Source: Caldisericota bacterium (GTDB lineage: Bacteria > CG03 > B21-G15). Taken from it: DNA of 6,045 nt. This document shows, in pieces, positions 1-4,995 of the stretch (positions within the stretch are counted from its first letter, which is position 1; each line of letters starts with the position of its first letter). Made by a program: the position numbers and the translations under genes. The notes under the pieces are model-generated. The model was given only the letters and a program-made list of their open reading frames with translations. It searched no databases and was not told the origin of the DNA. Location of the stretch: positions 1-6,045 of the forward strand of contig QMOP01000090.1 of assembly GCA_003650255.1 (NCBI GenBank), written 5' to 3'.

Positions 1-313
1 TATATTTTCTTTCCCATAGTATATTTCCCTCGTTATCATAAAGAGTGATAGATTTAGTGCGAATTACACTTTTAACAGCAATGTATTTTTTATTATTTGA
101 AATGTAATACTTATTATCCAATTTATCAAATTTTATAATCCTGTTTCCGATGATTAATTTATCATCTTTTAAAATAATATTTGGACCTAATATTTTGCCT
201 TTGCTTTGCACCTTCTCACTTGCTTCTTCCGGCAATTCTTTTTTATCCTTCTTTTCAGCATAAATCGGTATCACCAATATCAAACTAATTAAAATCAATA
301 TCATCTTCTTCAT
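1..313 (-). CDS. Secreted protein of unknown function, 3' end cut by window edge
   Basis: The reading frame is open from ATG at 313 to the window edge, giving 104 visible residues. GGAGGGG at 317-323 is a strong ribosome binding site for this ATG. Residues 1-19 (MKKMILILISLILVIPIYA) form a Sec signal peptide with a basic start, a hydrophobic core and an AxA-like end (IYA). A charged linker follows (about 20-40, Lys/Glu-rich), then short alternating beta-like segments, including KYIAVKS at 76-82 and ITLYDNEGNILWERKY at 89-104. The 'lYDneGnilWe' pattern resembles one blade of a PQQ/WD-type beta-propeller, so an exported propeller-like protein is possible. That is inference from one repeat, and I recognise no family. 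It lies 56 nt after the stop of the frameshifted gene at 370-887 and may be cotranscribed with it. Its first 26 coding bases differ from that gene's at only two positions. Confidence 0.7.
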   Translation of the reverse strand, partial: MKKMILILISLILVIPIYAEKKDKKELPEEASEKVQSKGKILGPNIILKDDKLIIGNRIIKFDKLDNKYYISNNKKYIAVKSVIRTKSITLYDNEGNILWERKY

Positions 314-369
314 TTTCCCCTCCATCTGATATTTCTCTTATCTTTCACCTTAATTTTACTTTATCCCCC

Positions 370-887
370 CTACACTGCATAGAGCACTGCATCTTTCTCT
401 CCAACCTCATTCAGAGATTTTATCTCTATGATGTGTTCTCCATCCAACAATGGTCCTAGTACTGTATAAACAAACTCCTCATAAGGACTATCAAATGTTC
501 CATCAACAGGTGTTGCTAACATCCAGCTGCTTCTCCCACTACCGTATCTCCCATATACTCCTGTGATATTTCCTCCTGTTGAGGTTACACTCCCACTTAC
601 TGATGGCTGATTATTTGAAATATATCCTGTAGGTCCTGTTATCTCCATCTCCTGACTCTCACTGATATTTAAATTAAAATCTACCCCTTCTATACTGTAA
701 CAAGTATATACCGGTTTAACCTCTCCAACTGCTGGTTCTATAAATCCCGTTCGCTCTCCTGCATAAAAATCCAGTATCCACTTATCTATCTTCTCAGGAT
801 CTATACCCTACCCCTTATTAAAAATTCAATTGCTTCTACTTTGCTCGTTATTAAAATCATCATTAAAATTAATATCATCTTCCTCAT
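370..887 (-). pseudogene. Frameshifted secreted protein with C-terminal Ig-like domain
   Basis: ATG at 887 has a good ribosome binding site. It opens a frame encoding a signal peptide (MRKMILILMMILITSKVEA) and then IEFLIRGRV, before TAG at 801-803 after 28 codons. The frame one base away is open from 807 to the stop at 370-372. Adding one G to the GGG run (complement of 806-808) joins the two as ...IRGR-GIDPEKIDKW... and gives a 172-residue exported protein, so I treat 370-887 as one gene with a one-base deletion. Starting only at the internal ATG (648) would give 92 residues with no signal peptide and no ribosome binding site. The middle part contains YAGERTGFIEPAVGEVKPVY. The C-terminal ~90 residues show features of bacterial Ig-like modules: ITGPTGYISNNQPSVSG, a DGTFDSPYEEF strand and LLDGEHIIEIKSLNEVG near the end. 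The family is unknown to me. It could be a real pseudogene or a live gene with an assembly error. Confidence 0.6.
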
Positions 888-893
888 TCTATT

Positions 894-900
894 CCCTCCT
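894..900 (-). promoter_or_regulatory. Ribosome binding site of the frameshifted gene
   Basis: AGGAGGG on the minus strand lies 6 nt before ATG at 887. It supports this upstream start, and so the view that the signal peptide and the Ig-like part once formed one gene, rather than a start at the internal ATG at 648. Confidence 0.75.
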
Positions 901-1091
901 GATTTGTTCCTGATTTTGAGAAAAAATATTTGAAAGAAAAAAGAAAAAGAAACTGATTCTTCTTATCCCTTCCACTAATTTTAATTTTATCAATTTTTCA
1001 CCCTAACTTAAATAGGCAGAGGAATAGCCCCTATGAAATTACACAAAATTATTGACGTTACCTTCCCTGAAAAAGGCTTTGCGAGCGAGGA

Positions 1092-1104
1092 CGCACACAG
1101 TGCG
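1092..1104. repeat. Short perfect hairpin (5-bp stem, 3-nt loop)
   Basis: CGCAC (1092-1096) and GTGCG (1100-1104) are complementary around the loop ACA. It sits in the GC-rich insert and is not followed by a T-run in either direction, so it is not an intrinsic terminator. It is probably part of the same dispersed repeat region. Confidence 0.5.
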
Positions 1105-1125
1105 ACAGTCTGACAGAGCGACAGT
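1102..1125. repeat. Three tandem octamers with a GACAG core
   Basis: GCGACAGT (1102-1109), CTGACAGA (1110-1117) and GCGACAGT (1118-1125) follow each other without gaps, placing GACAG exactly every 8 bp. The first copy overlaps the small hairpin and the last runs into the left arm of the fold-back element. The function is unknown. Confidence 0.5.
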
Positions 1126-1269
1126 ATAAGGAGAGCGGTTTCTCCTGAGGGGGCTTTACGTCCGAGGACATGGTGCTTTCTACCCTGCCTGCCGGCAGGC
1201 AGGCGCTGAAGAGAGCGAGCCACACTCGCGAGCGTCCCCCGAGGGGGAAACCGCTTTCTTTCTTATACT
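1123..1269. repeat. 147-bp imperfect palindromic fold-back element (MITE/REP-like)
   Basis: The two ends form a long inverted repeat: 1123-1130 pairs with 1262-1269 (8/8), 1134-1142 with 1247-1255 (9/9), and 1149-1153 with 1236-1240 (5/5). Between the last two blocks lie four pairs, two of them G-T wobbles, and two mismatches; unpaired T residues form a bulge at about 1259-1261. Weaker similarity between the arms continues inward towards a perfect palindrome at 1184-1203, so nearly the whole element can fold on itself. It is much richer in GC than its surroundings, encodes no transposase and shows no obvious target-site duplication. It starts 5 nt downstream of the EndoQ-like stop codon and so would form a large 3' hairpin in that mRNA. 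It most resembles a dispersed non-coding repeat; 3'-end protection or attenuation is inference. Confidence 0.7.
1184..1203. repeat. Perfect 20-bp GC-rich palindrome
   Basis: CCTGCCTGCCGGCAGGCAGG equals its own reverse complement over all 20 bases, centred between 1193 and 1194, close to the middle of the larger fold-back element. Translated, it gives strings such as LPAGRQ, which turn up as spurious peptides in many metagenome-derived protein sets; this is from memory, not from a search. Confidence 0.85.
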
Positions 1270-1274
1270 TCATC

Positions 1275-2498
1275 TTAAAAAAGTGTTGGTTGAGTTTCCT
1301 CTTTATCCTCAAGTTTAACCTTTATCTTTCCAAAAACTCCATCATATCCAGGAATTTTTTCAACCTCTCCCTTTCTCATTTTTATAATTGCTTCTCCAAT
1401 TCTTTCATCAACAGAATAAAGTTCATTTTCATCTGCATCAAGAAGAACATAAAATTCATTTTTTAAAGATGAAACAATTTTTTCATACTCATTCTTAACC
1501 TTCTTTGTTCCTTTATCCGCTTTGACAATCTCAGCTATTATCTCTCTTAAAGGAATAACATACCTGAAAGGAAAATACTCTGGAATTGAGTTTTCGTCCC
1601 TATCTGAAAGGGAATAAACTCTGTTTAAAACACCTATTGTAAGTGGTTTTCCACAGCGAGGACACTTATTTTTATTTTTCTTTGTATCAAGTGGATGTAG
1701 AGAAACTCCACATTCTCTGTGTCCATCATAATGATATTTACCCTCTTCAGGAAAAAACTCAATTGTTCCAAGAAATCCTTTTTTATCTTTATTTTTTAGA
1801 ATATCCCTTATCTTAAAAAAACTAATTTCATCTAACTCAAAAATATTTGCCTCCCTACCAAGATTATCAGGTGAATGGGCATCTGAATTTGAAACAAGAA
1901 TAAATCTGTCAAGTTTTGACCATTTCCAGTTCATAGGAGGATCTGATGAAAGTCCTGTTTCAAGTGCAAAAACATACTCCACCGCATCATCAAAACATTC
2001 ATCAATACTGTCAAATCCACTGTTTGAACCAAAAAGTGAAAACCATGGAGTCCAAATATGAGCAGGAACTAAGAAACTATCTTTTGAAATACTCTTTATC
2101 TTTTTAACAAGTGTTTTTGAATCAAGAGAAATTATCGGTCTTCCATCAGCCATCAAGTTTCCATAATGGGAAAGAAATCTTGAAATCTCCTCTGCTTCTT
2201 CCATTGTTGGAGTATAAATTATATGATGAATTCTATAAGTTTTTCCTTTTTGAGAATATATACATGATACTTCTGTTGAAAGAATAAAATAAACTCCATT
2301 ATGCTCATAAACCCCTTTCCCTTTATATTCAAGATTTTCCTTTAAATGCTCCATCCAGAGAGGATGAGTAAAATCTCCTGTTGCAACAATTCCTATTCCT
2401 TTCATTTTTGCATATTTTGAAATTGTTGGAATTTCCATATTACGGGATGTTGCCCTTGAGTACTTTGAATGAATATGAAGATCAGCAATTATCCTCAT
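1275..2498 (-). CDS. PHP-domain endonuclease, EndoQ/TIGR00375 family
   Basis: This 407-residue protein probably nicks DNA next to deaminated or abasic nucleotides, as characterised EndoQ enzymes do. The N-terminal PHP metal site is complete: DLHIHS (D6, H8, H10), GDFTHP (D42, H45), TEVS (E75), HH (91-92), PAHIWTPW (H147) and SDAHSP (D206, H208). The family signature HIWTPWFSLFGSNSGFDS is at about 147-164. A zinc-finger-like segment follows, with C263, then CPRCG (C279, C282) leading into KPLTIGVLNRV; H260 or H268 could be the fourth ligand. The last five residues are QPTLF, matching the bacterial sliding-clamp pentapeptide (QxxLF) and the first half of an archaeal PIP box. It is cytoplasmic, unlike the secreted HEAT protein before it. 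The ATG overlaps that gene's stop (ATGA) with no good ribosome binding site, so translation is probably coupled. The start is supported because PHP motif I begins at residue 6. Catalysis is inferred from the family. Confidence 0.85.
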   Translation of the reverse strand: MRIIADLHIHSKYSRATSRNMEIPTISKYAKMKGIGIVATGDFTHPLWMEHLKENLEYKGKGVYEHNGVYFILSTEVSCIYSQKGKTYRIHHIIYTPTMEEAEEISRFLSHYGNLMADGRPIISLDSKTLVKKIKSISKDSFLVPAHIWTPWFSLFGSNSGFDSIDECFDDAVEYVFALETGLSSDPPMNWKWSKLDRFILVSNSDAHSPDNLGREANIFELDEISFFKIRDILKNKDKKGFLGTIEFFPEEGKYHYDGHRECGVSLHPLDTKKNKNKCPRCGKPLTIGVLNRVYSLSDRDENSIPEYFPFRYVIPLREIIAEIVKADKGTKKVKNEYEKIVSSLKNEFYVLLDADENELYSVDERIGEAIIKMRKGEVEKIPGYDGVFGKIKVKLEDKEETQPTLF

Positions 2499-3421
2499 TT
2501 TTTCTCTTTTTCAATCTTTATCTTAAGCATTCCAGCAACCCTTTGTGCAGTATATTTTACACCTCTATCCTTATCCTCAAGAAGTTCTTTTATAATCTCA
2601 ACAACCTTTTCATTTTTCTTTCCAATAATCCCGATCGTTTCACACGCAATCCTTCTTATATACGGGTCTTTATTTTTTGCATTCTCTAAAACAAAATCAA
2701 GTAATCCTTCCTTCTCTCCTATTTTTGCAATTGAGTTTGCTGCAAGAATTTTCAGTTTCAAATTCTTTTCTTCCTTAAAAAACTTCTTAAGGGGCTTTAA
2801 TGCCTTTTTATCCATAATATTTCCAAGAGCAATTATTGTAAACTCTTTTACTCTAATATCCTCATCCTTTAATGCCTTTATTAATGACTTTACTGCTTCT
2901 TTATCTCTTATCATTCCAAGACTTGATGCACAACTTGCCCTTATTCTTGCTGATTTATTCTTAAGAAGTTCTCCTGCAAGATGAGGAACAGATCTTTTAT
3001 CCCCAATCCTTCCGAGAACATTACTTGCTGTGACTTTTACTGACTCATCCTTTTCATTATTAAAAACCTCTATTATCTTATCTGTCGCCTCCCTCGCTCT
3101 TAAAAATCCAAGGGAAATCAGTGCTGAAACCTTTACACTTCTTACAGGGTCATCAAGAAGTTGAATAAGTGGGTTAACTGCTCTTTTATCCCTTAAGATT
3201 CCAAGGGAATCTGCTGCAGCGGTTCTTACTCCAGGATCAAAATCATTCAATGCCTTTATAAGATGTGGCACTGCATTTCTATTCCTTAATTCTCCAAGTC
3301 TTCTTGCTGCCATTCTTCTTTTTGTAACATCTGTGCTTTTTAAAAGATTCACCCACTTTGCAAAATCATCTTCAGAGAACAGAAACGAAAATAAAACAAA
3401 AAAGAAAAATAATCTCTTCAT
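2495..3421 (-). CDS. Secreted HEAT-repeat (PBS-lyase HEAT-like) protein
   Basis: From ATG at 3421 this encodes 308 residues. A GTG one codon upstream (3424) is in frame, but ATG is preferred because the GGGGGTGAG site is better spaced from it and it forms a TGATG overlap with the preceding gene. Residues 1-16 (MKRLFFFFVLFSFLFS) are a signal peptide followed by EDD. The rest is about eight to nine HEAT repeats with a period of 31-32 residues, seen as recurring blocks: LGELRNRNAVPHLIKAL near 42, LGILRDKRAVNPLIQLL near 73, LGRIGDKRSVPHL near 136, LGMIRDKEAVKSLIKAL near 168 and IGIIGKKNEKVVEIIKELL near 263. The tail is very Lys-rich. HEAT arrays form an alpha-solenoid that usually binds other proteins; no catalytic residues are visible. 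There is no CxxC or lipobox, so a soluble extracytoplasmic scaffold is likely. The partner is unknown; the preceding HEAT protein is the obvious candidate. Confidence 0.85.
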   Translation of the reverse strand: MKRLFFFFVLFSFLFSEDDFAKWVNLLKSTDVTKRRMAARRLGELRNRNAVPHLIKALNDFDPGVRTAAADSLGILRDKRAVNPLIQLLDDPVRSVKVSALISLGFLRAREATDKIIEVFNNEKDESVKVTASNVLGRIGDKRSVPHLAGELLKNKSARIRASCASSLGMIRDKEAVKSLIKALKDEDIRVKEFTIIALGNIMDKKALKPLKKFFKEEKNLKLKILAANSIAKIGEKEGLLDFVLENAKNKDPYIRRIACETIGIIGKKNEKVVEIIKELLEDKDRGVKYTAQRVAGMLKIKIEKEKK

Positions 3422-4299
3422 CACTCACCCCCTTCAAGAAGTTCTCCTGCAAGTCCCCTCACTCTTTCATCCTCATCATTCTTCAATTCCTTAACTCTTT
3501 TCTTAACAAACTCATTATCCATAAGATAGGCAAAAACTTTAACGCTACTATATCTTATTAGTGGATCAGATGAATAAGAATACTCTATTATCTTATCAAC
3601 AGGAACACTAAATCCATTTTTTACTAAAACTAATGAAATCTCAAGAAAGAACATCTCATCCTTCTCTTTTTCAAGAAGTTTAGCAAAAAATTTAAAATCT
3701 GTCCCTATCTTTTCTAAGGAACGAAGTGCCTCTATTCTTATTTCTCTATCCTTTTTACTCTTTAAAATCTTCCTTAATTTTCTCTCTGCTTCCTTTAAAG
3801 GAAACTCAGCACAGGATTTTATTGCTTCTATAAGAACTCCTTTTTCATCTGAACTAAGTAAATCAAGAATTTTATCCTTTGCCTCTTCAAATCTAAAAAT
3901 TGTAGCAACCTTAATTGCCTGTTTAACAACAAGAGGTGATTTATCATTCAACGCTTCAATTATAAATTCTTTTACAGTATCAGATGAAAAATTCACTGAA
4001 GATGCCACAATATCTGATCTTACAATATCAGGGGTTGTTGAGGTTGAGAATTTTGTTAAAAGAAAATGGAATACCTCAGTTGATTTTGAAAGTGAAATTG
4101 CACTTACAGCAAGTCTACTTGTAAGAATATCCCTATCATCAACTGCTCTTTTTAGTAACTGGATTGCAACAGGTGAAGTATCACCTTTTAAAAGATAAAC
4201 TGCCTTCCTTCTTTCATAATTCCTTTTTGAAGAAAGTCTCTTTTCTATCTCCTCATAATCCTTTGAGAATAAGACAGAAACAAAGAGAAGGAAAATCAT
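3421..4299 (-). CDS. Secreted divergent HEAT-repeat protein
   Basis: This 292-residue all-alpha protein has degenerate HEAT-like repeats, for example RRKAVYLLKGDTSPVAIQLLKRAV (about 30-53, read as two helices), SPLVVKQAIKVATIFRFEEA (121-140), IRIEALRSLEKIG (187-199) and DPLIRYSSVKVFAYL (245-259). It is less regular than the following HEAT protein and is probably its diverged relative. The N-terminus (MIFLLFVSVLFS, then KDYEE) looks like a very short signal peptide but lacks the usual basic residues before the hydrophobic core. The start is forced: an in-frame TAA lies at 4303-4305 and no other start codon occurs before the mature part. No Shine-Dalgarno site precedes it; instead an extended -10 sequence sits 7 nt upstream, which could give a leaderless mRNA. 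It follows the DUF1614 gene by 22 nt and overlaps the next gene by one base. The role is unknown; pairing with the next HEAT protein in the envelope is inference. Confidence 0.8.
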   Translation of the reverse strand: MIFLLFVSVLFSKDYEEIEKRLSSKRNYERRKAVYLLKGDTSPVAIQLLKRAVDDRDILTSRLAVSAISLSKSTEVFHFLLTKFSTSTTPDIVRSDIVASSVNFSSDTVKEFIIEALNDKSPLVVKQAIKVATIFRFEEAKDKILDLLSSDEKGVLIEAIKSCAEFPLKEAERKLRKILKSKKDREIRIEALRSLEKIGTDFKFFAKLLEKEKDEMFFLEISLVLVKNGFSVPVDKIIEYSYSSDPLIRYSSVKVFAYLMDNEFVKKRVKELKNDEDERVRGLAGELLEGGE

Positions 4300-4306
4300 G
4301 TTTTAA

Positions 4307-4315
4307 ATTATAACA
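4307..4315 (-). promoter_or_regulatory. Candidate extended -10 promoter for a leaderless HEAT-gene mRNA
   Basis: On the minus strand TGTTATAAT is a perfect extended -10 (TGnTATAAT). Seven bases separate it from the ATG at 4299, so transcription would start at or within a base of the start codon. The -35 position (about 4330-4335, TTCTTC) is poor, which an extended -10 can tolerate. No ribosome binding site exists here, which fits a leaderless start. Caution: in AT-rich DNA TATAAT arises by chance; a second copy at 4995-5000 overlaps the stop of the LarA-family gene. Confidence 0.4.
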
Positions 4316-4321
4316 AAAAAT

Positions 4322-4984
4322 TTAAGCAAGAAGAAGTGCTATAATACCAACAAGGAAGATTCCATCATATACCCCTGCTCCTCCTATACTCATAACACCT
4401 CTAAAAGAGGAAGAAATAATTTTAGGAAGATTAAGTATATCTGCACCAATAAGAGTTCCTATTGTTCCACTAAAATAAGCAAGAAGTGGGGATAACCCTT
4501 TTGGAGCAAGAATAAGTGCTATTGTTGCTGCAAATATTGGAGGAATAAATGCAGGTAAAACCACTCCTATTCCTGGTATATATCTTGAAAATGAGTAGGA
4601 AATAAAAACCATAAGAAGTGTTGCAATAAGTGTTTGTAAAAGTGGGAGTCGTGGAAGAATATAGATTGATAAAAGTAGTGGAATTAAACATCCACCAACA
4701 TTCACAGCAATAATCTTTTTTGAAACATCTGGAAAATTGAAAAAGAATCTAAAAATATCAGGAATAAAAAACTCCTCTTCAACACTGACAGTATACTCCT
4801 TTATAGGGATATTTACTGTTGAAAGAGATAAACTTAAAAAGAAAATGAGAAATCCTTGAGTTGGTGTAAGACCCAATCTTGAAAATGAAAGAGCAACAAT
4901 CCCTGCCTGAAAAAGGAAAAAAAGAACAGGTAAAAGAAGAATAAAAAAGAGAAAAAGTAATAATGAAAAAGGTAGAAAAAACAT
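4322..4984 (-). CDS. DUF1614 family integral membrane protein
   Basis: This 220-residue protein has about six to seven hydrophobic segments: roughly 5-32, 43-60, 91-110, 113-133, 138-160, 164-182 and 200-220. The C-terminal part carries the features I associate with DUF1614: GTLIGADILNL at 176-186 and SIGGAGVYDGIFLVGIIALL at 199-218, with Asp182 and Asp207 inside otherwise hydrophobic stretches. The loop at 60-75 contains a Glu cluster (VEEEFF). The function of the family is not known; conserved acidic residues within the membrane might suggest transport or an intramembrane activity, but that is speculation. The ATG at 4984 is preceded by GGAGG at 4990-4994 with a 5-nt spacer, and the gene begins 11 nt after the LarA-family stop, so the two are almost certainly cotranscribed. 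The length looks complete, ending at TAA 4322-4324. Confidence 0.8.
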   Translation of the reverse strand: MFFLPFSLLLFLFFILLLPVLFFLFQAGIVALSFSRLGLTPTQGFLIFFLSLSLSTVNIPIKEYTVSVEEEFFIPDIFRFFFNFPDVSKKIIAVNVGGCLIPLLLSIYILPRLPLLQTLIATLLMVFISYSFSRYIPGIGVVLPAFIPPIFAATIALILAPKGLSPLLAYFSGTIGTLIGADILNLPKIISSSFRGVMSIGGAGVYDGIFLVGIIALLLA

Positions 4985-4995
4985 TTAAACCTCCA

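Larger units (their letters stand above)
888..1122. other. Intergenic region: AT-rich part plus start of a GC-rich insert
   Basis: No convincing gene on either strand. From 901 to about 1070 the DNA is AT-rich. Positions 918-956 are nearly all purine on the plus strand, giving a pyrimidine-rich leader in the minus-strand mRNA ahead of the gene starting at 887. A promoter for that gene should lie here, but no convincing -35/-10 pair stands out. At about 1081 the composition changes abruptly to GC-rich (35 of 60 bases in 1081-1140), and this continues into the fold-back element that starts at 1123. Confidence 0.6.

Noticed and set aside
970..1010. TTGATA-like -35 on the minus strand ahead of the gene at 887
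   Set aside because: No acceptable -10 at 16-18 bp spacing (only GATAAG-like), so it is not listed as a promoter.
1102..1125. Tandem octamers as a CRISPR or iteron origin
   Set aside because: Units are only 8 bp with no spacers, and there is no replication or Cas gene nearby.
1008..1223. Minus-strand open frame (71 codons) across the GC-rich insert
   Set aside because: It translates the palindromic repeat (LPAGRQG), has no ribosome binding site and no protein-like pattern; it is non-coding repeat DNA.
1236..1247. CCCCC-GA-GGGGG local hairpin as an intrinsic terminator for the operon
   Set aside because: The loop is too small for the full stem and no T-run follows in the direction of transcription; it more likely pairs within the larger fold-back.
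1058..1312. Minus-strand open frame (84 codons) starting inside the EndoQ-like gene
   Set aside because: It overlaps the 3' end of a well-supported gene in another frame and runs through the fold-back element (CLPAGR).
1170..1466. Plus-strand open frame (98 codons)
   Set aside because: It begins in the palindrome and continues antisense to the EndoQ-like gene; composition is Phe/Leu/Ile-rich as expected for the reverse of Lys/Glu-rich coding DNA.
2381..2984. Two overlapping plus-strand open frames (102 and 171 codons)
   Set aside because: Both are antisense shadows of the EndoQ-like and HEAT genes, rich in Phe/Ser/Leu, without ribosome binding sites.
3358..3561. Plus-strand open frame (67 codons) across the junction of the two HEAT genes
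   Set aside because: Antisense shadow with no independent support.
4470..4691. Minus-strand open frame (73 codons) inside the DUF1614 gene
   Set aside because: Out-of-frame shadow of a well-supported membrane protein; Thr/Ser/Asn-rich low-complexity translation.
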